A stretch of 64,000 nucleotides of DNA from Hemerocallis citrina. Taxonomy: Eukaryota > Streptophyta > Magnoliopsida > Asparagales > Asphodelaceae. Under the pieces are notes generated by a model, which was given only the letters and a program-made list of their open reading frames with translations, was not told the DNA's origin and searched no databases. A program made the position numbers and the translations under genes. This document shows, in pieces, positions 21,767 through 33,453 of the stretch (positions are counted from its first letter, which is position 1; each line of letters begins with the position of its first letter). The stretch is from positions 52,606,565 through 52,670,564 of the forward strand of contig CM030366.1 in the NCBI GenBank assembly GCA_017893485.1. The letters are read 5' to 3'.

Positions 21767-24700
21767 TATAGCATCTCGATTTTTCACACAGGAAATTCGT
21801 GACACAATCCAGAATCTCTACTTCAAATGAGCACAATACACAGAAAAGTCACAGGAAATTAAAAACTTTTTATTCCAACAAATGTTATTACAAATTCGTA
21901 TGATTACAATAAAATATTACATCATGAATTACAAATAAAATTGGATAACTGTCAACTCTCTTGGTTACTTTTCGCAGATTGAGTCATCCGTTCCCACGAT
22001 CAGGTAGTCATGCATACTAATTAACTGTGGGCACGTAAGTTGAATGCAACTTACGCAATGTTGATGAAACCAGCGAACCGAGAACCTCAACAAACTATAA
22101 TCGATGCAAAGTATAAATGTGGAAGTCAACAACAAGTGTAGGTGTATGCCAAGACCTAGATTCTAATGGATAAATTCAAATGCACATGATGCTCCTACTT
22201 TAATGCACACTTGATTTGGAAACGTATGCATCTCATTCTACATACTCCCCAAATTAAGCTCACGTTATTTAAATGTTAAGCTTCGATACCTCGCCATACA
22301 TCATACTCTTGTACTATTCCTATTCCTAATATTTTTAGTGACTGAGGAGGTTGTAGTCATACGGTTCGGTCCCGCTAGTGCAGTCAGTAGTGGTGTCGCG
22401 GTAATCCTGTCGTCCCGGACCTCATCAAAAGCTGTTATATGAACATAAATGCACCCCACAGTAACCTCGTACGCCGAAGACATAGGGTCTTACTTACAAC
22501 TTGGAGTCCTACTTTAAGCCCCCTGCTCACATTGAACAACTAAGGACTTAGCGGATACTCAGAGATCATTCCCTAACCTCCAGTCCACTCATCCTTAAAC
22601 CACACCTAGAAATTAACAGTCGAACAATGCCGCCCGTGCCCCTTGGCCATGTGAGACGGCGCCACACGTATTCTCTTAACAGGTGAGCACGACACCCAAC
22701 TAGTGCATGTTCTTAATAACAATCAACGACGTGTTCTAATCTTAAGAAACTACCCCACACACAGATGCCAACAGCAAAACCAAAACCAAAACTAAGGCTC
22801 TAGAACTAGAGATTAAGGTTTGAGTCTATAATTAGTAGATCAATGCTCCATTATCTGATTTACCCGATTCTAATGGATTTAGTTAAACTCTTATCCTGTT
22901 TTTTAATTCATTAATTAGATGATCTACCAACTAGTTTCAAAGTCCTAACTGAGAAGTTATACACTTAATTCAACTATGAATAACTAGTTAACTTCTATTA
23001 TCATGTGATTAGAGTATATAGATGGCTCTTCTAGTTAATTAACTTAATCATTATTACGGCTTAACCCAATCCAAAAAATAGGGCCCAACTAAGCCAAACG
23101 GAAACAACGAACCCCAACCCAAAACACGGTCCAACTTGGCCTCCAACTCAGGCCCAAGAGTTGGCCCACACAGCCTAATTTGGACTTACGAGAACAGTGA
23201 GTCGAGCTCCCCCAATCGTCGTTCCCCCTTATTCGCTTGAAGTTTCGAACATGTCTTTGGGCCGCAATCAAGTTCTTCTCGAGTCCCATTGATTTCAAAC
23301 TCCTCCATGGTCCTCCCTTCAAGTCGTAGTTCCAAAATAGCGAGTGAAAATCCTCCATGGACCGCAAGCTAGTCGGCGCACGAACTGTCTCATCCAACGT
23401 GCTCAAGGTGTCTAGGGCTCCTATTCTACCTGTTTATTCATATATCAATAACTTAGGCCTAGAATCCAAAACTCTATCTAAGTGACCCTACATAAGCACA
23501 ATACTATAAGGCTATGCTCTACAAGATGTTCATACAAAAGAGGTGCTTAAAAGCCTCAAAACAATGATTTTACATTTTCAAACAGCAATCACACCATTCC
23601 TAAAACTGCCGTTATAGGGTTTGTTCCGAACCCGTTGCAAGGGTGAAACATGCCCGGATGAACCCCAAGGTTCACACATCATAGACAGCAAATTAGACCA
23701 CAATTTAGGTATATTTTCAACCCCAAACAACTATCATAACCTCATACAACAATCATCTTAAACTATTGTCCTAATCAGTGGGCAAAATAGTAACTAGTTG
23801 CACAAATGAGCTAGGAATTAACTTAACCACATATAATTTATTATCTACTGTGGCATATGCTCATCTACTATTTATGTCATGATTTAGAAGTCATTAAACA
23901 TGTATTTCTATGTCAATTTAAAGGTCCTGAGTTCATGGCAACCTGTATACATCAAAACAGTAAGTTGAGATTTCCACATGCAATTTCTATTATTAGCAAA
24001 AATCACTATAAATCACTTACTACTTGGAATTTCAAGTTCTCAAGTTTTACAGAAAGGTATATGAATCTACTACAAGTTCTGAGTTGGAAGTTGCTTCAAA
24101 TTATTTCGTTTAAGAGGTCAATATGAACAAAATATAACATGCATGTAAATTTCAAGAAACAGAACAAAACTGTCAACCAGTTGCAAGTTAATATATATTT
24201 TTTTTAAATAGCAATTTGTGTCCAACATTTACTAAATTTGGTGATCAAGTACTGGACACATAACAACATACTATATAAAAATTTTAGCTAAATCTACTAT
24301 GTATTAAGAGGGCTATGATTTCTTGAAGTAGGTTTATAAACATGACAGATCATAGATTATGCTTTGCTTTTCTTCTTAACCAATCAGTGGTTTCAGATTT
24401 TATTTGAATAGCAAATTTGTCAAAAATTATGGAATTTGGTAGAGGTGATCTAGACACAGAGTTGCATCACATACTAAAATTTCAGCTAAATATTCCATTT
24501 AATCAGAGAGATATTATACGTGTAAATAATAGGACAGAACACGCATTCACTGTGTTTTCTTTTACAGCAAGTAATAAGTTCGTATTTTATTAAAATAGCA
24601 AATAGAATTCAAAAATTATGAAATTTGGTGAAGATGTGCAAGACATGCATAAGTTTATGTCATAAAAATTCATTCCTAAATTCCTTTTAATTACAGAGTT

Positions 24701-25572
24701 ATAGTTTCCAGTCTAAAATGCAATTTCAGGACAACATCTTGGGACATATTTCTAAGTTTTACTAGCACAATCTCATACAAAAGTTAAATATGCAACACAT
24801 GCATCAAGCCATCTCATATCATTCATACCATGTAATAGGAAACACACTACAAACCATTTAACAAATCAAAGGTTTGAGAGCACCCACCTTGAAGTGACGA
24901 TTAGTTGTGAAACTCTCTAGCTCCATGCTCCTCCTAGCTAGCTTCTTGGACCTTGGCTCCTTCTTATTGTTCCAATTTAGTAGATATGAGGGTTTGGGTG
25001 TATATGAGAATGTAGGAGTGTAAGAGTGAAAGAGTTGAGGGAGAATGATGCAAACGAACTTGGCTCTCATGCATGCCTCTCATATTTGAGGCCGGCCATT
25101 TGGGTAGGTAGGAGAGTGTGGTGAAGGGTTAGGGTGTCCAAAACATTTAGGGTTCTACAATATGCTTTTGGGAACTCTCATATTCATCATGATGTCCATT
25201 TCAAAATCAAACCCTAGCTTTCTTTTCCCTCCATTCAAACCGGCCACACCCCAAACCCTAGCCCATAGTTTTGTAATATTATATATATATACAGTGTAGT
25301 GTGTATGTACATGTGTATGACAAGTTAGGGTACTCATGTGCACAAATCATGAGTCATGTTGAATCAAAACTCTGCCATACAAATAAATGGGTTAGGTTAG
25401 GTTGTACCCAACCTACCAAATAAAATGTGTTGGATCACATTACTGAACCAACAATTGTTCGCATGAATGATTGTGACAAAAATTTTATATGCAAGGAATA
25501 ATGTTCTACAAAGATAATTGCAATTTATTTTAGGAATATTAAATATTCTATCCCAATTATAATTGAGATAAA
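21767..25572 (-). mobile_element. LTR-like block H, related to the element 1 and F LTRs
   Basis: No gene is seen here. The left edge TATAGCATCTCG resembles the outer end of the element 1 LTR, and the following 60 bp share blocks such as CGTGACACAAT and CTACTTC. A donor-like CTTCAAG|GTGGGTG on the minus strand lies near 24892, and a TATA run on the minus strand near 25278-25290. Three degenerate ~190 bp repeats begin near 24230, 24425 and 24620 with AAATTTGGTGA. The right end is probably cut by the copia insertion at 25573. Ends and status (solo LTR or older scrap) are uncertain. Confidence 0.5.
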
Positions 25573-26924
25573 TGTTGGATCCTGTATGCAAGGCAAATAA
25601 CCTTAGAAGTGGGGGGGGGGGGGTGAATAGTGTTATGTACAAAATAAAAAAATAATTTAAACTTGTGGCAAATGTTAAGTCGACTGGAAAGTAAAACTAG
25701 TCAACTGAAACGTCAGATAAAAGAGAGTTAATCAACTGAAGAACAGCGAGTCTGTTAAGTCGACTTAATAACGGAACTAGTCGACTGATCAAACACAGAC
25801 TTACAATAAAGTGCAGCGAAATTAAAATTGCAACTTAGAGAAATCAAACCACAGAGAATCAACAATGCTAACACGGCGATATATCCTGGTTCGGTCCTCC
25901 CGACCTACGTCCAGTCCCCAAGCAATCCACTTTAGATTTTTCACTATTCTTAAAAAAAATACAATAATACCCTACGACCTTTGGCAACAATTATGCCAAA
26001 CCCATAGTTATCTCTCACCACTAGAGAGAGCAAGACCCCACTCTACAACCTAGAGTGAACACTGACTCTACACCAAGAGCCCTTCTCTCCAACTGAGAGG
26101 ACTCTCACAGCCCGAGAGTGAAAAACAATGAAATAGAAGATTACAACACCTAAAGCCTTGATTTTTTAGTGTGCTTTTTGTATAGAGACTATAGGTCAAC
26201 TTCTAATCGCAGTCTTGAACATAATCGTTGTTATGCAAGACAGAAATTAGATAACCAAGTCTAAACAATGAGAGTACTTGAAAGTTTAAGTTCTTTTTCA
26301 CAAATAAAAGCAAAGACTTGATAAAAGCATTGGGTTCACCTTTTCCAAGTTCATTCTGAACTCTATTTATAGAGTAAGAACTCCAAGGACGTTGGAAAAC
26401 GGTTAACCAACTGCCAACAAACGGAAGAAAAAGTATTAGTTTGAAATCAATTTTTAAACTTCAAAAAACTGTCAAAACAGCTCGAATGGTCGACTGGGTT
26501 GCTAGGGGAGTCGACTGGTCAGAGCTTGAGTAAGTTCAGTTTGTTTCGTACTTGAACAGTCGACTGCTTATCGAAGTAAGTCGACTGGTACTTTGACAGA
26601 TGAACTTGTACAAGCTTGAATTTGACATTTTGGTTTTTAATAATCTTTATTTTAATCCTAGGGTATGTGTGAGTGTGCGCATCAAGGCTATTACAAGATT
26701 TCTAAGACACATCAAAAAATACAATAAATAAGACACTCTTTTAAGCTGATCACTTTGAAGCTCTGAATAACCCTTGTCTTGTATCTTGATCTTGAGTCTT
26801 GAAAAAGCTTTCTTGTTCTGTAGCTTGATCTTGAGCCTTGAAAGCATTAAGTACACACTGCAAGAGATATGTAAAATAGAACATATGTGTATCGTGTTGT
26901 AATCATTAAAATCAGGAATCTACA
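25573..26924 (-). mobile_element. 3' LTR of the copia element
   Basis: The 1352 bp sequence reads TGTAGATTCCTG ... GGATCCAACA on the minus strand and is preceded by a polypurine tract. It contains a poly-G run (25608-25622) close to its end, and pairs of the word (A)GTCGACTG at 25677-25785 and 26485-26590. No long ORF is present. A partner LTR is absent, so the right boundary rests on the polypurine tract and the left one on the TCCAACA ending. Confidence 0.72.
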
Positions 26925-26939
26925 TTCTCCCCCTTTTTG
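26925..26939 (-). other. Polypurine tract of the copia element
   Basis: CAAAAAGGGGGAGAA on the minus strand lies directly before the LTR. The run AAAGGGGGAGA is the common plant copia plus-strand primer. Confidence 0.8.
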
Positions 26940-27384
26940 ATGATAACAACAAAATAACTAAATAATATAGAATACATGCTTCTCCTGAACATAACTAAAA
27001 AATTGTAAATTTCTCCCCCTAAATAAAATAAGATATGCACACAATAATAAAAATAAGATACACAATATTATAAAGCATGTACACAACCAAGCATGACAAA
27101 ACTTGCATATATAAATTAAAATTGTGTACATAACCAAGCATGATAAAAATTGTACACAATCAAGCATGATAAAACTTCTCCCCCCCTTTAGCATCAACAA
27201 AAATCGAGAGGGAAACCAAATTCATATATAAACAACAGACCATAAAAGACAATCCAAAGAGAGAAACATAAAGGTTTACATAAATAACCATATAGTGTGC
27301 ATAATTCAAAAGGTAAAATCTTACAAACATACAAAACATAATGCAAAAGAAAGAAAAACAACCTCAATCATCGTCCTCATCACT
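26940..27384. other. Copia 3' untranslated spacer
   Basis: No gene is seen. It is A/T-rich and contains loose repeats of ACACAACCAAGCATGA (about 27078, 27132, 27160). It separates the env-like ORF from the polypurine tract. Confidence 0.5.
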
Positions 27385-28437
27385 GTTGGAGGTAGGAGTA
27401 GGCTGTGAAAACTATCGAACAAACATCTGAGTGAGGTTAGAAATACTAGCCTTAAGAGAATCCTGTCGACCCAAAATGAGATCCTGACGGTCCATAAGAT
27501 AGTTTACAGACGTATAGAGGTTGTCAGGATGAGAAAAACTATTCTTAGGACAAGCACTAGAAGACGAACTAGATGCCGAAGAACAATGGGGAATAGAAGT
27601 GGCTAAAGGTATAAGTGGAGCATTACGTGGAGGTAAAGTAGGAGGTGTATGAAGTAATTTCATACGGGCAAGACTGGTTCGATCAAAAGATTCAAAACGA
27701 GACACAACACTAGACTCTGAATCTAAATCTACCTTAAAGTGATTAAAGACAAGAGTGAGAAGAGCACCATAAGGTAGAAAATAGGAGTGAGCTTTGTGGA
27801 GAAGCTAAAATTAACATAACTCCAATTGATTTGAATATTCCCAAAAATAGCATACACAGCCGCTTGTAATTCCTACGAAAATTGATCGTAACTTCTCGTT
27901 TTAGGGATAATATTATACGACAAAATTCGTGCAACAAGTTTTGCAAGCGGGGTGATGTTCTTATTGGTCATTTGGATGACCACGGTTGGGAAGAAAAAAT
28001 TTAGAAAAAATAGAGTGATCATCAAGTTCAATCTCAACCTAAATCCAACCCATCAAAAGGGATGTTCAAATGCTGTCCTAATGTCTTAACATCCAATTTG
28101 ATCCTCACATTTTTAACAAAGGTAGTGATAGTAATCGCATCACCATCATCATTATTGGCAACTTTCATATTAGTAAAAAACAAATAAATAAGTTGCGGGT
28201 AGTAATAGGGTTGATTGACTAAAGATAAGAGATCAAAAAATCCACATTGTTGAAAAAGTGGAGAATTGGATATTTATCCAAATCAGGAAAGTTAATAAAC
28301 CTTCTAGGAAAAATAACTAGTTGGAAAATGATAAAACATTTTTCAACTAGACTAGGATTCATCAAATACTGAAGATAATTTGGATGAGTTTGTTTTTCCT
28401 CAACATGAGCAGACCTAGATCTTTTGGATTTCGGCAT
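27385..28437 (-). pseudogene. Env-like / third ORF of SIRE-type copia, broken
   Basis: The ORF starts MPKSKRSRSAHVEEKQTHPN (28437) and continues through KCFIIFQLVIFPRRFINFPD. After a break it continues VNQPYYYPQLIYLFFTNMKV and FVKNVRIKLDVKTLGQHLNI, then NITPLAKLVARILSYNIIPK. It ends in a Ser-rich, possibly coiled-coil tail (DRQDLILGRQDSLKASISN ... NSDEDD). At least three frameshifts or stops interrupt it. Position after RNase H and before the polypurine tract matches the extra ORF of SIRE elements, called envelope-like although its role is unproven. I see no clear membrane-fusion features in this copy. Confidence 0.6.
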
Positions 28438-29120
28438 GAAGAAAATAGACTAATCTAAAAGACCTAAATAGATAAGAGGAAAAAACACAAAGAACAAATG
28501 TACCCAACAACACAGAGGGAAAACGAAGCTAGTTAAGGACCAAAGTAGAAGGAATTCCGAGCTAAGAAGATAGAGCTGCCAACTCTAACCAGCAATCGCG
28601 AGAGCAAAAGAAACCCAGTCTAAACTTCACAGCACAGCCGTCTGGTCTTAAGGTTGAAGAAGAGTAAAAAGTAAAATGGGAAAAAGTGAAAGGAGGCTAG
28701 GCTTTTTACAAATAATTAAGGATGGAGATTAAAAGAAAGGATAGATTGATGGTGTAGATCGCACAGAGAGTAAAAGTGGAATGGGTCGGGGTCTAAGAAG
28801 AGCAAAAGAAACCCAAACAAGTGATGATTTAGTTTATGAAAAATCTAAACACAGTCGCGACAGTCGACTGGCATTGAGGGAAGTCGACTGAGGTGAGAGC
28901 AAAATAAATCCAATAATAAACAGTTTTATAAAGTATCGTCAATGGACTGGGAAAGAAATACAGTTGACTAGTCATTAAGAAAAATCAAGAAAGAAAAACA
29001 AACACATAAACTCGATATAAGTTGGCCGAAAACCAAAATAAGTTGACTTAGACACCATAATTTTTAGGAATTATGAAATGAGAAAATTCCTAGTTCTCGT
29101 CTAAATTTGATAAAAATGTG
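28438..29120. other. Spacer between copia RNase H and env-like ORF
   Basis: No gene is seen in these 680 bp. It is A-rich and carries GTCGACTG words at 28861-28895 and weaker GTTGACT/GTTGACTA versions near 28965 and 29041. Confidence 0.5.
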
Positions 29121-30029
29121 TTATTTCAATGGTTTGGTAAAAATATCCGCTATTTGTTTATCAGTAGAAATAAATTCCAATAAGATATCTCCTTTTAAAA
29201 CATGATCACGTAGAAAATGATGTCGAATATCAATATGTTTTGTACGTGAATGTTGAATTGGATTTTTAGATAGATTAATGACACTGGTATTGTCACACAT
29301 TATAGAAGGTTTTGAAAAAGAAATACCATAATAAAAAAGAGTTTGTTTCATCCATAAGATTTGAGCACACGCCAAACTTGCAGCTATATATTCAGCCTCT
29401 GTGGTAGATAGAGATACGGAATTTTGCTTTTTACTGCACCAAGATACTAGGGAATGCCCCAAAAAGTGAGAGGTTCCACTAGTACTTTTACGGTCAGTTT
29501 TACTTCCAGCAAAATCAACATCACTATAAGAGAATAACTGAAAATTATTGGTGCGAGGATAAAATAAACCATATTCAGATGTGCCTTTAATATATCTTAA
29601 AATCTGTTTCACTCCTTTTAAGTGAGATTCTTTTGGATCAGACTGATATCTAGCACACAAACATACGGTAAATATAATATCTAGTCTACTAGCAGTTATA
29701 TATAAGAGTGAGTCAATCATACGTCGATAGAGTTTTTGATCGACACTCTTACCTAATTCATCTTTGTTAAGTGTCGTAGTAGTAGCCATAGGTGTGGTCT
29801 TACTACTAGTGCCATCCAAGCCAAATCGTTTGAGTAATTCCTTAGCATATTTCTTGATTAATAAATATACCATTTTGGAACTGTTTTATTTGAAGTCCAA
29901 GGAAGTAATTGAGTTCACCCATGTGACTCATCTCAAACTCATTTTGCATGGTAGTAGCAAACTCTTGACATAGATTACTGTTAGTTGATACAAAAATTAT
30001 GTCATCTACGTAAATCTGTATAATTAATA
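29121..30029 (-). pseudogene. Copia RT C-terminal part and RNase H
   Basis: Reading starts at the solo-LTR junction with LIIQIYVDDIIFVSTN, which carries the YVDD catalytic motif of copia RT. It continues MGELNYFLGLQIKQ, YAKELLKRFGL, the RNase H part with YSDVDFAGSKTDRKSTSG, SLSTTEAEYIAAS, HIDIRHHFLRDHV and the ending ADIFTKPLK. From about 29873 to 29121 the frame is open for 250 codons. It joins exactly to 37618-38140 once LTR B is removed. The activity would be copying and template removal, but the gene is split and incomplete. Confidence 0.93.
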
Positions 30030-32689
30030 TGTAACCCCTATTTCCATAAATAAATATTTTCTGTATATTTTATGTATTTCGATTAATCATAATTTACCTT
30101 GTGTTAAATTCGTTTTAGATTCTCCATTAAAATGTTTTCTAATTGAAAATTTTATTTATTTCGAATAATTGTATATTTTAACTTTAATTTATATTTCTAT
30201 TTGATCGACTATTTATATTATATATTGTTTGGATCATTTTAATAAATCTGTTAAACTCGAATTTGCATTTTGATATACATATATTATTATTATTACTATT
30301 ATCAGTATAATTTTTGTTAGTGTTGTTATTTGCATTATCATTATTTTTATTGTAATTATTATTATTATTATTATTTTATTTTAAGCCAAACATACTCTAT
30401 TTTATATGTATTCATTATTTGACTTAATGTATATGTATATGTATGTTTTATAAACCTCTGTAATACTTATTATTTTTGCCCTATCGGATTTAAACCTATT
30501 AATTGATTTATAACCCAAAACCCTTTACCCATTCTCCAATTGGATTATCTACCCAATAACCCAAACCTAATAACCCTACTATATAAACCCACCCTATAAC
30601 TCCACACCCTAACCCTAACCCTACCCCCCTACTGTACAACCGCTGCCTCCCTGATCCCTCCCCCTCTATGGTTCTTCATCAAACCCAACTCCAGAGCATC
30701 TTCAACCTCCTGACCTCCGAAATCTTCCACCTCCTTCATACCACCACTATTTCGCTTCCCTGTGGTATTGCCACCGCAACATCGCCACAGTCTTCTCTGC
30801 CTTCTGCTGTCGTCTTCTTCCTCCATTGCCGCTGTTGAACCTCGCAAACCCATCAAGCCCCGATCATCCTCATTCCTATGCTCCATTCTATCGCTCATGG
30901 CCTCGCCTCACTCACCCTCAGTTGACCCCCGCTCACCAGCTACTGCATCCTCATCGACAAGTTCCATCACCCTCGACTGTTCTTGCACCCTCCATCTCCC
31001 CGTCACTCCTCAACCTCCTTTCCTGCTGGTCTTCTACCTTGCGTCTCTGCTAAACCCCCTCCATCGTCTTCCCTAGTGGTCGAGCCCCTCGTCTTCGCTC
31101 CACCCTCCGAGCATCCCTCGATCGCTCCTTCTATCTTCCTCTGTTTTCTACCCAAAAACAGAGCAGCCATCCCCTCTTTGATGCCCAGCACTCACCACCT
31201 CGTGCCCTTTGTTTTCAGCCTTGCACTGCCCTTACCACCCTCTCTCTGTTTTACCCATCGAAGCAGAGCACCCCCGTCGCTGCCTTGCTCGAACATCGCC
31301 GCCATCATCTTCCTGCATCAAGCTCCCCTCGACGTCGCTACCACCTACGCCATACCCACTGCCGAAGCCTCCTGCCATTTTCGTGAAGCTCCATTTGAAT
31401 TCTAACCGTTTGATCTTATCATGATAATCGCCATCATCTGATCTTTCGATCTCAGCCCTCCGATCTGATCAAGATTCGAGCCATCATCAACCAGATCAGA
31501 TCTGGGTCTCCCAATCTCTTTGCGATTCGGATCATCTTGATCATCTTAATCATCACCATCAGGGCATTCTGGGCCGTCCAATTCTCTTATCATCTTGATC
31601 ATCAGATCAGAGCAATCTCAGCCATCGATCTTTCTCAATCTTGATCTCCATCAAGATCCGTGCCGATCCGATCCATCCAATCTCGATCATCGATCAACGT
31701 CCTCATCCAATCAAGGCAAGTATCTTCTTGTACAATTCTTTGTTCTGGTACAAGCTTTTCTTTGAAAATACTGCAAGTAGGTTGTAGTTGTGACTACCCT
31801 TTGGCTTATCATTTGATGATCTCATTCTACTCCTTATCAATTTTATGATCATAAGATTCACAACCTTTTGTTGATACCTATTAAACTTTGGTTTGCATCA
31901 CATATTAATTTAGACCAATATGAATAATAATTATAAGGCTTTTCATGCGAAAACTATCTTTGTTTGCTGCTGTTCCTGTCTTCGCTTGGTGTTTTGACCC
32001 CGATAAAATCAGAATCTGAACCTGAGTTCTAAACATGAAATGTAGTCCCAGATGTCTAGTTTACTACCATTTGACAGAATTGAGTTCTGAGTTTTGGTTT
32101 GTGATTTATTGTAGTTTTACTGCTGCTATATCGTAGAATTCCAGATTCATGAATTTACTGCACCACTTTACTTTACAATTAAATTAACTATTCTAATTGT
32201 AAGATAATGACTTAAAATTTTGCATGCTGATACTAAACACACTAGAGAACATTCCCTAATTTTCCTAGAATTAATTAATGAAGTTTCAGACCTGTTTCAT
32301 GCTTTTAAACACAATTTTACAAGTTTTTGCTGTACACGAATTCTGTGTAGTTTGCTATTTTGACACCAATTGCTATAACTTTTATGTATCTAATTTATAT
32401 ATGCTGGATTTGTCAGAGAGTTTAATTTCTAAATTTTCTAATGGATCCATATTTGCATTCCTGTGATAGCGGAAATCTCAGTTTTGGTGCAGCAACGTCT
32501 TACTGTCTGGAATTGATATTTTGCCATATTTAAATATTTGCATGTTGTTTCTTGTATTTTGTGATTTAGAACATGTTTCTTGCATCACATAAGACCTTGG
32601 TACATCCTTGTCTTGTCCAGATTTTGTTCTCGTTATCTTTTGGTCATGTTTATTTTGAAATAAAAAGTAACAAGCCGAGGTTAAGGGAA

Positions 32690-32873
32690 AGATCTAGTAG
32701 TGGACAATATAGAAAAGTGTACTCGGAAGGGGGCACGTGTTTCCCTCATTTGGTTACATGATATGATTTGGATTACATTTTGATAATTTGGAATACTCGA
32801 TATTATTTGGTTAATATGATTTGGATTACTTGATACCTGAGTACACAACCCTGTAGAATCCACTACGAAATCT
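32690..32873 (+). other. Conserved inverted repeat in LTR B
   Basis: AGATCTAGTAGTGGA (32690-32704) faces TCCACTACGAAATCT (32859-32873), and GTGTACTCGG (32717-32726) faces CCTGAGTACAC (32836-32846). The loop is rich in GATTTGGATTAC-like words. The second, smaller inverted repeat is weak in this copy. Confidence 0.65.
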
Positions 32874-33453
32874 AAACATAACTTGATTGTATGAAGCAAC
32901 CATATAGTAAAAATATGGGACGCATGAAGTGCTACCTAGATAGAGTTAAATAATAGACTTAAGTTGACACTAAGAACATGCATGATCCTGTCTGCCAGTT
33001 TCCTGATTTTGTTACATGATTTTGATTTAGAAGTCACATAATTTTGATTCATAAGTTTGCATGAACCCATTTTCGTTACTTGTTTTCCAGCCCCAAGTTG
33101 TTGTCCTTCCGTTCATATGTTTATTTCTAATTGCATCACACTTGACTTCATTTTATTCCATGTTCCTTGATTCTTGTCTTTGTTCCCTGTTATACCTTGG
33201 TTCTTGTTCTTTATTATATTTCCATTCTTATACCCTTGCTTATACAACTTGCGGGCCTAACTAGTACTAAGGGCGTTTGTCTTTATTTCTCTATTTTTTT
33301 CTTCTGCATTATATATACAGACTTTGGAGATGAGCTGCCAGAAGGAGTTGGTGAGCTAACGTTCTAGGCTTCGCTTGGGAAAATTTGCTTTATTGTTTCG
33401 TATTTGAGTTTATTTAAATTCCTGTTGCTACTTGAAACTTGAAACGGGGGTGT

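Noticed and set aside
22301..23406. Minus frames of 60-105 codons in block H as a host gene
   Set aside because: Short, without recognisable motif, and inside sequence that resembles the LTRs of element 1 and F.
30604..30624. Telomeric repeat (CCCTAA)n, possible interstitial telomere
   Set aside because: Only two to three units, at the same promoter position in several LTRs, so a telobox is the better reading.
30762..31424. Pro/Ser-rich frames suggesting a secreted or structural protein
   Set aside because: Leader of LTR B; the sister LTR D does not preserve the frame, so compositional openness is the simpler explanation.
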